Program-made: the position numbers and the translations under genes
Shown here: positions 43,449 to 52,413 of the stretch, one piece after another
How positions within the stretch are numbered: position 1 is the first letter of the stretch
How the letters are laid out: each line of letters opens with the position of its first letter
Assembly: GCF_019947135.1 (NCBI RefSeq)
Contig: NZ_JAGSHT010000020.1
Location: 1 to 64,000 of the forward strand
Length of the DNA: 64,000 nt
DNA from: Occultella gossypii
GTDB taxonomy: Bacteria > Actinomycetota > Actinomycetes > Actinomycetales > Beutenbergiaceae
Reading direction: 5' to 3'
The notes under the pieces: model-generated
What the model was told of the DNA's origin: nothing
The model's database searches: none
The model's input: the letters and a program-made list of their open reading frames with translations, nothing else

Positions 43449-43952
43449 TCAGGGCGCGATGATCAGGCAGGAGCTCGAGGCGGTGGCGAGGACCCGACCC
43501 TGGGCGTCGCGCAGATCCGCCTCCGCGAAGGCGGCCCGGCGACCGGGCTTGGTGACCCAGCCATGCACCGTCACCGGCCCGGTCTCGGCCGAGATCGGAC
43601 GCAGCAGCGAGATCTTGATCTCCAGGGTCGTGTACCCGACGCCGGCGGGCAGCGTCGAGTGGACCGCGCAACCACAGGCCGAGTCCAGCAGGGTCGCGGC
43701 GAACCCTGCGTGGACGGATCCGATCGGGTTGTAGTGGGAGTCGTCCGGGATGCCGGTGAGCACCACGTCGCCCTCGGACACGGAGACGAAGTCCATGCCC
43801 ACGTGTGCGGCGATCGGGGGCGCCGGGACGGTGCCGTCGATCACCGCCTGCAACTGCTCCAGCCCGGTTCGTTCGAACGAGCCGGCCACATGGGGCAGCG
43901 GGTCCCGGTAGTGCAGCGTCCTGGTCCGGTCGGCATCGGCCTCGGCGGTCAT
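43449..43952 (-). CDS. PaaI-like hotdog-fold thioesterase
   Basis: This 167-residue protein is a hotdog-fold acyl-CoA thioesterase of the PaaI/YbgC group. The signature [23 protein letters not shown] contains the catalytic-region residues Asn, His-Gly and Asp. The ATG at 43952 has a strong AAGGAG site. It is upstream of arcA on the same strand with a 25-bp gap and may be co-transcribed, though no functional link is evident. The acyl substrate is unknown. Confidence 0.9.
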   Translation of the reverse strand: MTAEADADRTRTLHYRDPLPHVAGSFERTGLEQLQAVIDGTVPAPPIAAHVGMDFVSVSEGDVVLTGIPDDSHYNPIGSVHAGFAATLLDSACGCAVHSTLPAGVGYTTLEIKISLLRPISAETGPVTVHGWVTKPGRRAAFAEADLRDAQGRVLATASSSCLIIAP

Positions 43953-44062
43953 CGGTCCACTCCTTCGTCGCTACCGGATCGCCGGCCCACGTCGATTGCC
44001 CGGCCGGCCTCGCCACCGTACCGTCGGAGCCAGCGATCACAGCCGACCTGGGAGCCATGGAC

Positions 44063-44620
44063 ATGAGCGAGGACTGGGTAGCACAGCCCGTACACGACGA
44101 CGATCTCGTCCGCGCGAACACCGGACGCGGCTGGCAGGAGTGGGTCCGCCTCCTCGATGCCGGTCCCGGCCGCGATGCCGGCCACACCGAACAGGCCCGC
44201 TGGGTGCGCGAGGAGCACGGCGTCGACGGCTGGTGGGCACAGAGCGTCGTCGTCGGCTACGAACGGATCGTCGGGATCCGGCTGCCCGGCCAGCGGGCGG
44301 ACGGCAGCTTCACGGTGTCGCGGTCGCGCATCCTCGATGCCGACGCGGACAGCTGGCGGGCCCGGCTGCTCGACGACGGCGCCCGAGCCGCGCTCTTCGC
44401 GCCGCTGTCCACGACGCTGCGCTCGAAGCCGGACGCGCGAAGTCTGCGCTTCGACCTGGCCGACGGCACTGACCCGCTCGGAATCGTCGCTGTCGCGCTC
44501 GACCCGCTCGCGGAGCGCGTCCGGCTGACCCTCACGCACGAGAAGCTGCCCGACGCCGATGCGGCCGAGCGGTGGAAGGACCGGTGGGCCGAGTGGGTCG
44601 CGGGCCTCGGGACCGAGTAG
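44063..44620 (+). CDS. DUF4287 domain protein with SRPBCC-like C-terminus
   Basis: This 185-residue protein has an N-terminal DUF4287 region (about 10-75: TGRGWQEWVRLLDA, then WWAQSVVVGYERIVG) and a C-terminal part that resembles an AHSA1/SRPBCC fold, ending in a helix with DRWAEWVAGLG. Both parts are of unknown function. The ATG at 44063 is preferred because GGAG lies eight bases upstream; the ATG at 44057 is two codons earlier. It precedes idi by 58 bp on the same strand. Confidence 0.82.
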   Translation: MSEDWVAQPVHDDDLVRANTGRGWQEWVRLLDAGPGRDAGHTEQARWVREEHGVDGWWAQSVVVGYERIVGIRLPGQRADGSFTVSRSRILDADADSWRARLLDDGARAALFAPLSTTLRSKPDARSLRFDLADGTDPLGIVAVALDPLAERVRLTLTHEKLPDADAAERWKDRWAEWVAGLGTE

Positions 44621-44678
44621 TGCCGATCGCCGCTTAGGCTGGACCGTTGGAGCAGCACCCGAGGAGAGGCGGTCACAG

Positions 44679-45230
44679 ATGCCGGGTGGCGAAGAGATCC
44701 TGGTCGAGACGGTCGACGAGCACGGGCGGGCCACCGGCGTCGCCGAGAAGCTCGAGGCCCACCGCGAACCCGGCGTCCTGCACCGGGCGTTCTCGCTGTT
44801 CGCGTTCGACGGCGCGGGGCGACTCCTGCTGCAGCGTCGCGCCGCCGGCAAGTACCACTCCCCGCTGATGCTCACCAACAGCGCCTGCGGTCACCCGTTC
44901 CCGGGCGAGGCCCCGGTCACGGCGGTCGCTCGCCGCGCCGCCGAGGAGCTGGGCACGCCGGTGACCGGCCTGACCGAGCTCGGCATCGTGCAGTACCACG
45001 TGCATGACGGCGCGACCGGCCTGTACGAGCGTGAGTACAACCACGTCTTCGCGGGCCGGGTGGACGCGGGGGCCGTGGCCCAGGATCCCGAGGAGATCGC
45101 CGAGGTCGTGTACGTCACCGGACCGGAGTTGGCCGCGCTGCGCGCGGCGGAGCCGTTCACGGCCTGGTTCGACGACGTCTGGGGCGTGGCTCGGCCGCAC
45201 CTGACCGAGTGGGGCTTCCGAACCGGTTGA
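44679..45230 (+). CDS. idi: Isopentenyl-diphosphate delta-isomerase, type I
   Basis: This 183-residue Nudix-fold enzyme interconverts isopentenyl and dimethylallyl diphosphates, using divalent metals. The catalytic Cys70 lies in NSACGHP and the second motif is YEREYNHVFAG with a catalytic glutamate. The ATG at 44679 has AGAGG upstream. It sits 255 bp before the mevalonate operon on the same strand. In the described Streptomyces mevalonate cluster the isomerase is the unrelated type II FMN enzyme inside the operon; here no type II gene is present, so this gene supplies the activity. Confidence 0.94.
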   Translation: MPGGEEILVETVDEHGRATGVAEKLEAHREPGVLHRAFSLFAFDGAGRLLLQRRAAGKYHSPLMLTNSACGHPFPGEAPVTAVARRAAEELGTPVTGLTELGIVQYHVHDGATGLYEREYNHVFAGRVDAGAVAQDPEEIAEVVYVTGPELAALRAAEPFTAWFDDVWGVARPHLTEWGFRTG

Positions 45231-45331
45231 ACCTGCACCGGTCACCGCCGCTGCCCGCCGGGCCTGCGCGAGACCGCCACGACTCCCCCACGACACCTCC
45301 GCCACACCTACCGCGCCACGGCCCGCACGCG

Positions 45332-45360
45332 CATTCCGCGGCCGGCCGAGTCACTAGGAT
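45332..45360 (+). promoter_or_regulatory. Possible mevalonate operon promoter
   Basis: CATTCC (45332-45337) and TAGGAT (45355-45360) are spaced by 17 bases in the idi/mvk gap. The -10 element is good for an actinobacterium; the -35 element is weak. Confidence 0.3.
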
Positions 45361-45485
45361 GTAGCCCGTTCCGCCCCGCGGTGATCGGTGCCGCGGGCGG
45401 CCAGCCCGAGATGTCGACCTACTCACGAAAGCCCCGCGATGCCACGAAACCGTCCCGCCCGGTGCCCCCGGGTCGAGGCCTCGTG

Positions 45486-46472
45486 ATGGTGGCGTCGACT
45501 CCGCTCGTGGGCGCAGGCCGAGACGGCGATGTCGACGGCGTCGGGCCGGTCGCGACGGGCACGGCCCACGCCAAGGCGATCCTGATCGGGGAGCACGCCG
45601 TCGTCTACGGGCACCCGGCCATCGCCCTGCCCCTCATCCCGTTGCGCACCACAGCGAGGCTGCGCACGGTGCCCGGCCCGCTCAGCGCCCGGCACGGGGA
45701 CCAGCGGGTCCGCGTGGAGGACCTGCCCGAGGCGTTCGCGCCGGTCGGCGTCGCCGTCACGGCCGCGCTGGCCCACTTCGGACTGCCCGGCGACGACCTC
45801 GAGATCGAACTGGACAGCGACATCCCACCGGGTGCCGGCCTGGGCGCCAGCGCCGCGTCCGCGCACGCCATCGTCGAGGCCGTGCGGGTGCACGCCGGTC
45901 AGGACCTCGACGAGGAGGCCCGGTTCGAACTCGTGCAGACCGCCGAGCGGGTGGCCCACGGCAACCCCAGCGGACTGGACGCCCGGGCCACCCGGGCTCG
46001 CACACCGGTGGCGTTCACCGGCGGTGTCACCTCCGACGTCGACCTCGGCGGCTCGTTCTCGTTCGCGGTCGCCGACACCGGTGTCCGCTCCCCGACCCGG
46101 GACGCCGTGGCGGGGGTCCGCAGGTTCGTCGAAGCCGAGCCCGACCGTGGCAGCGAGCTCCTCGAGCGGCTCGCCGCGCTGACCCGGGCAGCGGGTCGGG
46201 ATCTGGGCGCGGGCCACATCGAGGACCTCGGCGCACACCTCGACGCCGCCCAGGAGGCGCTCGACGCCCTGGGCGTCGGCCACCCCGCCATCGACCGACT
46301 CCTCGCGGCGGCCCGGGCGGCCGGCGCGGCCGGTGCCAAGCTCACCGGCGCCGGGCGCGGCGGCTGCGTGATCGCGGTCGCGGACTCCCCCGAGCGTGCC
46401 GCCGAGATCGTGACGGCGATGCGCGATGTCGGCGCGGTCGGTGGCTGGGTCGTCACGGCGGGTGGCCGGTGA
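45486..46472 (+). CDS. mvk: Mevalonate kinase
   Basis: This 328-residue GHMP kinase phosphorylates mevalonate. Motifs are HAKAILIGEHAVVYGHPAIA at the N-terminus, the nucleotide loop PPGAGLGASAAS and the C-terminal GAKLTGAGRGGC. The ATG at 45486 is used because it places the GHMP start at the expected distance; earlier in-frame starts are possible. Its stop overlaps the mvaD start (GTGA). First gene of the five-gene mevalonate operon. Confidence 0.93.
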   Translation: MVASTPLVGAGRDGDVDGVGPVATGTAHAKAILIGEHAVVYGHPAIALPLIPLRTTARLRTVPGPLSARHGDQRVRVEDLPEAFAPVGVAVTAALAHFGLPGDDLEIELDSDIPPGAGLGASAASAHAIVEAVRVHAGQDLDEEARFELVQTAERVAHGNPSGLDARATRARTPVAFTGGVTSDVDLGGSFSFAVADTGVRSPTRDAVAGVRRFVEAEPDRGSELLERLAALTRAAGRDLGAGHIEDLGAHLDAAQEALDALGVGHPAIDRLLAAARAAGAAGAKLTGAGRGGCVIAVADSPERAAEIVTAMRDVGAVGGWVVTAGGR

Positions 46473-47443
46473 GCGTCACCGCCGTCGCGCACCCCAACAT
46501 CGCGCTGATCAAGTACTGGGGCAAGGCCGACGAGCGGCTCTCGCTGCCGGCCACCGGCAGCCTCTCGCTCACCCTCGACATCGCTCCGACCCGCACGACC
46601 GTGACGCTGGACCCCAGCGCGGACCAGCACGTCGCGTCCTGGAGCGGCGAGCCGATGACCGGGAGCGAACTGGAGCGGGTGAGCGCGTTCCTGGACCTGG
46701 TCGCCGAACGGGCCGGCAGCCGGACCCGAGCCGTCGTCGAGACCGCCAACGAGATCCCCACCGGCGCGGGACTGGCCTCATCTGCCGCAGGCTTCGCCGC
46801 ACTGGCGGCGGCCGCGAGCGCCGCCTACGGCCTCGCCCTCTCCCCCCGCGACCTGTCCCGGCTCGCCCGACGCGGATCCGGGTCGGCGGCCCGCTCGGTC
46901 TTCGGCGGGCTCGTCCAGTGGCACGCCGGCGACGACGAGGGATCGTTCGCGGAGCCGATCGACGCTCCCGGGCTCGATCTCGCACTCGTGGTGGCGGTCC
47001 TGGCACCCGGGCGCAAGGCGATCGGTAGCCGCGAAGCGATGCGGCGCACCGTGGCGACCTCCCCGTTCTTCGGCGCCTGGGTCGCGAGTGTGCCCGGCGA
47101 GCTGGACGCGATGCGCGCCGCGATCGCCCGGGCCGATCTCACCGCCGTCGGCGAGCTGACCGAAGCCAACGCGATGCGGATGCACGCGACCATGCTCGGC
47201 GCCGTCCCCCCGGTGCGGTACTGGAATGCGGATACGGTCGCGGCCCTCGACGTCGTGGCCCAGTGCCGGCGCGACGGCGTCGAGGCGTACGCGACCATCG
47301 ACGCCGGACCGAACGTGAAGGTGCTCTGCCGACCGGAGGCGACCACCGCCGTCGCCGACCGGCTCCGGGCCGCGTTCGCCGACGTGGACCTGCTGGTCTC
47401 GGGATCCGGCCCGGGCGTGCGGATCGTCGGACCGGCCGCATGA
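46469..47443 (+). CDS. mvaD: Diphosphomevalonate decarboxylase
   Basis: This 324-residue enzyme converts mevalonate diphosphate to isopentenyl diphosphate with ATP hydrolysis and CO2 release. The signature HPNIALIKYWGKAD and the loop PTGAGLASSAAGFAAL are clear. The GTG at 46469 overlaps the mevalonate kinase stop by four bases, and its own stop overlaps the next start (ATGA), so translation is coupled on both sides. Confidence 0.95.
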   Translation: MSVTAVAHPNIALIKYWGKADERLSLPATGSLSLTLDIAPTRTTVTLDPSADQHVASWSGEPMTGSELERVSAFLDLVAERAGSRTRAVVETANEIPTGAGLASSAAGFAALAAAASAAYGLALSPRDLSRLARRGSGSAARSVFGGLVQWHAGDDEGSFAEPIDAPGLDLALVVAVLAPGRKAIGSREAMRRTVATSPFFGAWVASVPGELDAMRAAIARADLTAVGELTEANAMRMHATMLGAVPPVRYWNADTVAALDVVAQCRRDGVEAYATIDAGPNVKVLCRPEATTAVADRLRAAFADVDLLVSGSGPGVRIVGPAA

Positions 47444-48540
47444 TCACCGCCCGCGCACCCGGAAAACTCTTCGTCGCCGGCGAGTACGCCGTCGTCGAAC
47501 CCGGCGGGGACGCCGTCGTCGTGGCCGTCGACCGGCACGTCCGCGTGCAACTGGGTCCGGCGCGGGACCGCGGCACGGTCGACTCCGACCAGCCCGGCTG
47601 GTTGCCGCTGACCTGGTCGCGGGACGCCACCGGCGTGGTGGCCGACGACGGCCGGGGCCTCGACCACGTGCTCTCGGCCATCCGGACCGTCGAGGAGTTC
47701 GTGGCCGGCCTCGGTATCGACCCCCGCAACCACGCCCTGCGGATCTCCAGCGACCTCGACGATGCCGACGGCCGCAAGTACGGCCTCGGCTCCAGCGGGG
47801 CGGTCACGGTCGCCACGATCCGGGCACTCGACGAGTTCTACGGACTGCACCTGACACCCCTGGAGCAGTTCCGGCTGGCCCTGCTCGCGATCATCGAGGT
47901 GGCACCGACGTCATCCGGTGGCGACGTCGCGGCGAGCAGCTTCGGCGGCTGGATCTCCTACCGCTCCCCCGACCGTGCCGCACTGGCCGAGCTGCGTGCC
48001 CGCGACGGGGTACTCGCTGCGTTCCGGGCGCCCTGGCCGTCGCTGTCGGTCACCCCGCTGCCGTCCCCGGACGCGCTCGAGTTCGTGGTCGGCTGGACCG
48101 GCGCCGCGGCGTCGACGGCGCGGCTCGTCGATGACGTGCACGCTGCCGCAGGTGCGGGCCGGGCAGCGGGCACGGCGCTGCCGTACGAGGACTTCCTGAC
48201 CGCGAGCCGCGCCCGCGTCGCGGACCTGACGGCAGGCCTTGCCGATGGTGACCCCGAGCGGGTCCTGGCGGCCGTGCGCGCGGCGCGGCGCCTGCTGGTC
48301 GGGCTCGGCACGGGCCTCGGCGTCGAGATCGAGACACCGGCGCTGACGCGGCTCTGCGACGAGGCCGAGGCCATCGGAGCCGCGGCGAAGTCCTCAGGTG
48401 CCGGCGGCGGCGACTGCGGCATCGTGCTGGCCCGCCGCGGCACCGACCTGACGCCGATGCTCAAGGGCTGGGAGCTGGCCGGCGTGCGCAGGCTCACGCT
48501 CGCCGTGGCCCCGCCGGAGCCGCTTGTGGGTGCGCGATGA
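47440..48540 (+). CDS. Phosphomevalonate kinase
   Basis: This 366-residue GHMP kinase converts phosphomevalonate to mevalonate diphosphate. N-terminal APGKLFVAGEYAVVEPG, the nucleotide loop GLGSSGAVTVAT and C-terminal SSGAGGGDCGI are diagnostic. The ATG at 47440 overlaps the mvaD stop (ATGA); an upstream start would run through mvaD and is rejected. Third gene of the operon. Confidence 0.94.
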   Translation: MITARAPGKLFVAGEYAVVEPGGDAVVVAVDRHVRVQLGPARDRGTVDSDQPGWLPLTWSRDATGVVADDGRGLDHVLSAIRTVEEFVAGLGIDPRNHALRISSDLDDADGRKYGLGSSGAVTVATIRALDEFYGLHLTPLEQFRLALLAIIEVAPTSSGGDVAASSFGGWISYRSPDRAALAELRARDGVLAAFRAPWPSLSVTPLPSPDALEFVVGWTGAAASTARLVDDVHAAAGAGRAAGTALPYEDFLTASRARVADLTAGLADGDPERVLAAVRAARRLLVGLGTGLGVEIETPALTRLCDEAEAIGAAAKSSGAGGGDCGIVLARRGTDLTPMLKGWELAGVRRLTLAVAPPEPLVGAR

Positions 48541-49625
48541 CAGAGAATGGGGCAATGAGCGAATCCGTGGCAGCCGTGCCCATGCGCTGGGTCGGTCCGA
48601 TCCGCATCAGCGGGAACGTGCTGACCGGCGAGCAGGAGGTGCCGCTGGCCACGTACGAGACGCCGCTGTGGCCGTCGGTGGGCCGTGGCGCCCGGATCTC
48701 GCGGATGGTCGACGGCGGCATCGCCACGACGCTGGTCTCGGAGCGGATGAGCCGCTCCGTGTATTTCGAGACCGACGGCGCCGGTGTCTCCGTCCGCGCC
48801 CTCGCCGAGATCACCGACCGGTTCGCCGAGCTCCAGGACGTCGTGGCCGCGAGCAGCCGGTTCGCCCAGCTCATCGACCTCCACAGCGAGATCGCCGGTC
48901 GCCTGCTGTTCCTGCGTTTCGAGTTCCTCACCGGCGATGCCTCGGGACACAACATGGCCACGCTCGCGGCAGAACGGCTGATGTCCCACCTGATGGCAAC
49001 GTGGCCGCAGCTGCGGTACGGCTCGATCTCCGGGAACTACTGCTCGGACAAGAAGGCGACCGCCGTCAACGGGATCCTCGGGCGCGGCAAGCACGTGGTG
49101 ACCGAGGCGCTCATCCCGCGCGCCGTCGTCGAGAAGCGGTTGCGGTCCACCCCGGAGCAGATCGCCCGGCTGAACACGAACAAGAACCTGGTGGGCACGA
49201 TCCTCGCCGGCGGGCTGCGCTCGGCCAACGCCCACTACGCGAACATGCTGCTGGGCTTCTACCTGGCCACCGGGCAGGACGCGGCGAACATCGTGGAAGG
49301 TTCGCAGGGCATCACCCAGGCCGAGGTCGACGGCGGCGACCTGTACTTCTCCTGCACGCTGCCGAACCTGATCGTCGGCACCGTGGGCAACGGCAAGGGT
49401 CTGCCCTTCGTCGAGGAGAACCTGCAGCGGCTCGGGTGCCGCGAGGAACGTGAACCGGGCGAGAACGCCCACCGCCTCGCCGCCCTGTGCGCGGCGTCGG
49501 TGTGGTGCGGCGAGCTCTCCCTGCTCGCGGCGCAGACCAATCCCGGCGAACTGATGGCCGCTCACGTGGCCATCGAGCGCTCCGCTGGCCACAATGCAGA
49601 TCTGAACACCTCGAACCAGGAGTGA
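48537..49625 (+). CDS. Hydroxymethylglutaryl-CoA reductase
   Basis: This 362-residue enzyme reduces HMG-CoA to mevalonate, the committed step. Characteristic segments are GNYCSDKKATAVNGILGRGK with the catalytic lysines, TGQDAANIVEGSQG and LPNLIVGTVGNGKGL. The ATG at 48537 overlaps the preceding stop (ATGA); the ATG at 48555 is a possible later start. In the Streptomyces-type cluster a type II isomerase gene precedes this position; here it is missing. Confidence 0.95.
   Translation: MTENGAMSESVAAVPMRWVGPIRISGNVLTGEQEVPLATYETPLWPSVGRGARISRMVDGGIATTLVSERMSRSVYFETDGAGVSVRALAEITDRFAELQDVVAASSRFAQLIDLHSEIAGRLLFLRFEFLTGDASGHNMATLAAERLMSHLMATWPQLRYGSISGNYCSDKKATAVNGILGRGKHVVTEALIPRAVVEKRLRSTPEQIARLNTNKNLVGTILAGGLRSANAHYANMLLGFYLATGQDAANIVEGSQGITQAEVDGGDLYFSCTLPNLIVGTVGNGKGLPFVEENLQRLGCREEREPGENAHRLAALCAASVWCGELSLLAAQTNPGELMAAHVAIERSAGHNADLNTSNQE
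49618..49622 (+). promoter_or_regulatory. Ribosome site for an AUU start
   Basis: AGGAG spans the end of the HMG-CoA reductase gene and sits six bases before the ATT at 49629. This ideal spacing supports ATT as the start codon of the next gene. Confidence 0.6.
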
Positions 49626-49628
49626 GAC

Positions 49629-50801
49629 ATTTCTTCCGCAATCGGCATCGATGACCTCGCCTTCGCCACAGGCTCCTTCCGCATCGACCTCGCGGTCCTG
49701 GCCGAGCGGCTCGGCGCCGATCCGGCGAAGTACTACCGCGGGCTCGGGCAATCCGAGATGAGCGTCGTGGCCGAGGACGAGGACGTCGTCACGCTGGGCG
49801 CCGCGGCGGCGCAGCAGATCCTCGCCCGCGGTGGCGCCGACGGAGTGCGCACCCTGATGTTCGCGACCGAGACCGGCATCGACCAGTCGAAGTCGGCGGG
49901 CGTCTACGTGCACCGGCTGCTCGGCCTCGGTCCGAACGTGCGCGTGGTGGAGCTGAAGCAGGCCTGCTACTCGGCGACGGCGGCGATGCAGTTCGCGGCG
50001 GCACTCGTCGCGCGGGACCCCAGCGAGAAGGTGCTCGTGATCGCGAGCGACATCGCGCGCTACGAGCTGGACACGGCCGCGGAACCGACGCAGGGCGCCG
50101 GAGCGGTGGCGTTCACGGTCACGGCGAACCCGGCGCTGCTCGAACTCGAGCCGGCGAACGGCGTCTACACCGAGGACGTCATGGACTTCTGGCGGCCGAA
50201 CCACTCCACGACGGCGATCGTGGACGGCAAGACGTCGATCACCGCGTACCTGGACGCCGTCGCCGGGGCGTTCGACGACTACCTGACCCGCGGCGGCGCG
50301 CCCTTCCACGCCATCGACTGGTTCTGCTACCACCAGCCGTTCACGAAGATGGCCGTCAAGGCCCACCGCCACCTGGCCGACCGCGCCGGGTCCGCCTCCG
50401 ACCCGGCCGCCGTCGCCGCCCGGATCGAGCCGACGACCGGCTACAACCGGCGGATCGGGAACAGCTACACGGCCTCGGTCTACCTGGCCCTGCTCGCGCT
50501 GCTGGACGGTGACGAGGACCTGGCCGGCAAGCGGGTTGCGATCGCCAGCTACGGCTCCGGAGCCGTCGCGGAGTTCCTCACCGGCACGGTGCCGGCGAAC
50601 TACCGGACGGCGTTGCGCGCCGCCGAGAACGAGCGGCGGCTCGCCGACCGGGTGCCCGTGGACGACGCCACCTACCTGGCGCTGCAGCACGCCGCCCGCC
50701 GCCGGGATCCCTCGAACTATGAGACCGCCCGGCAGACCCCCGCGCCGTTCCGGTTCGGCGGCGTCCGCGACGACCAGCGGATCTACGAACCCACGGTCTG
50801 A
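49629..50801 (+). CDS. Hydroxymethylglutaryl-CoA synthase with apparent AUU start
   Basis: This 390-residue enzyme condenses acetyl-CoA with acetoacetyl-CoA. Conserved residues are the Glu in ATETGIDQSKSAG, the nucleophilic Cys113 in KQACYSATAAM and the catalytic His in YHQPFTKMAVKAH. The conserved N-terminus (IGIDDLAFATGSFRIDLA) lies upstream of the first ATG (49758), and an in-frame TGA, the stop of the reductase gene, lies at 49623-49625. The only start between them at the right position is ATT 49629, with AGGAG six bases upstream. Starting at 49758 would remove about 43 residues of the fold. The gene ends in a 19-bp convergent overlap with a TetR gene. Confidence 0.9.
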   Translation: MSSAIGIDDLAFATGSFRIDLAVLAERLGADPAKYYRGLGQSEMSVVAEDEDVVTLGAAAAQQILARGGADGVRTLMFATETGIDQSKSAGVYVHRLLGLGPNVRVVELKQACYSATAAMQFAAALVARDPSEKVLVIASDIARYELDTAAEPTQGAGAVAFTVTANPALLELEPANGVYTEDVMDFWRPNHSTTAIVDGKTSITAYLDAVAGAFDDYLTRGGAPFHAIDWFCYHQPFTKMAVKAHRHLADRAGSASDPAAVAARIEPTTGYNRRIGNSYTASVYLALLALLDGDEDLAGKRVAIASYGSGAVAEFLTGTVPANYRTALRAAENERRLADRVPVDDATYLALQHAARRRDPSNYETARQTPAPFRFGGVRDDQRIYEPTV

Positions 50802-51448
50802 GCCACCCCGGTGGCCTCGGCAGGTGGCAGCCCCATCCTGGTGATCGCAGACACGAGCAGGTCCAGCGCGGACCCATCGTCGTTCGTGGCCAGCATCTGC
50901 TGCGAACGCGGGTAGTCGGCGAGGTCCACCGTGGCCAGCGCCGTGGTGAAAGCCGCCGAGGCTGCGTTCGACGGTGACAGCAGCAATCGGCCGTGCAGCC
51001 ACTCGGTCACCAGGGTGGTCAGGCCCGCGGCCCGGTTCGGCGGATGCCCGACGGCGTCGCTGAAGTACTCCAGGAACGCTTCGTTCAGCGCCAGGCTGTG
51101 CGGGCCTGCCACCCGCTGCGTGGCCAGCACCTGCACGTGGCCGGGCGCCGCCTCGGCCACCTCGAGCACGTGGCGCAGGAACCGGTGCAGGGCCTGCGCC
51201 GGTGGACGAACACCGAGCAGGCCGAGGTCGAGTCGGCCGAGGAAGTCGTCACCGAGGCGATTGCGCAGGTCCGCCATGTCCCCGAAGTACGTGTAGACGG
51301 CGGTCGGGGTGACACCCGCCTCGGAAGCGACCGCACGGAGGGTGAGGGCAGCGGCGCCGCCGGTGTCCAGCAGCCGCTCGGCCGCGCGCAGGATGTCCTC
51401 GGCGCTGATGTCCCCCCGCGGCCCCCGCCGGTGTCTCACTGTCGTCAT
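50783..51448 (-). CDS. TetR-family regulator
   Basis: This 221-residue protein has the TetR N-terminal helix-turn-helix (about 14-60: TLRAVASEAGVTPTAVYTYFG) and a helical ligand domain of the TetR_C type with a WLHGR motif. The ATG at 51448 is clear. It overlaps the HMG-CoA synthase gene by 19 bp at the 3' ends and is divergent from a CPBP-family protease gene; an inverted repeat 20 bp upstream is its probable operator. Confidence 0.92.
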   Translation of the reverse strand: MTTVRHRRGPRGDISAEDILRAAERLLDTGGAAALTLRAVASEAGVTPTAVYTYFGDMADLRNRLGDDFLGRLDLGLLGVRPPAQALHRFLRHVLEVAEAAPGHVQVLATQRVAGPHSLALNEAFLEYFSDAVGHPPNRAAGLTTLVTEWLHGRLLLSPSNAASAAFTTALATVDLADYPRSQQMLATNDDGSALDLLVSAITRMGLPPAEATGVAQTVGS

Positions 51449-51454
51449 CGGACC

Positions 51455-52315
51455 ATGCTAGCGTTCCTATTTGTGCAGCGAACAAATTCCAACGAAGTAC
51501 GCGCGGCGCGCGTCTTCGTGAGCATCGCCCTTGGCGCGATCACCGCGATCTGCGCCACCTTCCTCGCCGTCGGCGCCACCATCCCGGAGTGGTTCGTCGT
51601 CGTCGGTCGCTGGTTGCCGGCCCTCGTCTCGCTCGTGGTGCTGCGCCTGGTCGTGCTGCCCGGCGGGCTGGCCCGATGGTGGGCCCTGCGACCCGGAGGC
51701 TGGCGGCGGCTCCTCGGTGGCTGCGCAGTCGCGGTGGTCGCTCTGATCGCGGTCTACGCCCTGAGCGTGCTGCCGATCGTGGCCTTCGGACCAGCCGAAC
51801 CTCAACCCGGTTCCGCTCTGGCGCAGGTGGCGATCCTGCTGATCCCGACGATCCTTGTGTTCTCCCTCAGCACGTTCGGCGAGGAGGTGGGTTGGCGTGG
51901 CTTCCTGCAACAGACCCTGGCCGAGTGGGGGTTCTGGCGCGCATCGGCCACGATCGCCGGTGTCTGGGTCGCCTTCCATGTGCCGCTGCACGGGGCCATG
52001 GCCATCCAGGGCACGATCGATTGGCTCATCGCCGCGACGTCGACCATCGGCCTGTTCCCGCTTGGCCTGTTCCTGAGTGCCGCGGTGCTGCGCTTCCGCA
52101 GCGTCTGGCCGGCGGTGTTCGCCCATGCCGTGCCGCTCTCCGCCCTGAACCTGATCTCCAACGTCGATGACCTGGGACCGGGCACGCTCTGGGCGCTGAC
52201 CGCGATCACGGCCGTCCTCCTGACCGCCGCGGCCGCCCTGCTCGTGCGCGGCCGCACTCGGCCGGCAGAGACCGACTCGGAGAACGGGGTGTCCGCGGCG
52301 AACCTGCCGAGGTAG
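51455..52315 (+). CDS. CPBP family intramembrane metalloprotease
   Basis: This protein of up to 286 residues is a CAAX-protease/bacteriocin-processing (CPBP, ABI) family membrane protein with about eight hydrophobic segments. The motif EEVGWRGFLQQTL and the two histidine regions (WVAFHVPLHG and FAHAVPLSAL) are the conserved catalytic positions. The start is uncertain: ATG 51455 is six bases from the TetR start, GTG 51473 lies inside the operator, and GTG 51518 would begin just before the first segment. It is probably repressed by the divergent TetR protein. Substrate unknown. Confidence 0.85.
   Translation: MLAFLFVQRTNSNEVRAARVFVSIALGAITAICATFLAVGATIPEWFVVVGRWLPALVSLVVLRLVVLPGGLARWWALRPGGWRRLLGGCAVAVVALIAVYALSVLPIVAFGPAEPQPGSALAQVAILLIPTILVFSLSTFGEEVGWRGFLQQTLAEWGFWRASATIAGVWVAFHVPLHGAMAIQGTIDWLIAATSTIGLFPLGLFLSAAVLRFRSVWPAVFAHAVPLSALNLISNVDDLGPGTLWALTAITAVLLTAAAALLVRGRTRPAETDSENGVSAANLPR
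51469..51487. promoter_or_regulatory. Probable TetR operator
   Basis: ATTTGT (51469-51474) and ACAAAT (51482-51487) form an inverted repeat with a 7-bp spacer, 20 bp upstream of the TetR start and overlapping the possible start of the CPBP gene. Confidence 0.55.
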
Positions 52316-52413
52316 ACCGTGTGCTCGCGGGCGGGATCGCGACGGCGTCGCCTGGCCCAGACGCGGCGGCTCGCAACGGAACCCCGGTCTCCGCCGGTGC
52401 TCTACGGCGGCTG

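Noticed and set aside
49758-50801. ATG start for HMG-CoA synthase
   Set aside because: It would remove about 43 conserved N-terminal residues of the fold; the ATT at 49629 has better support.
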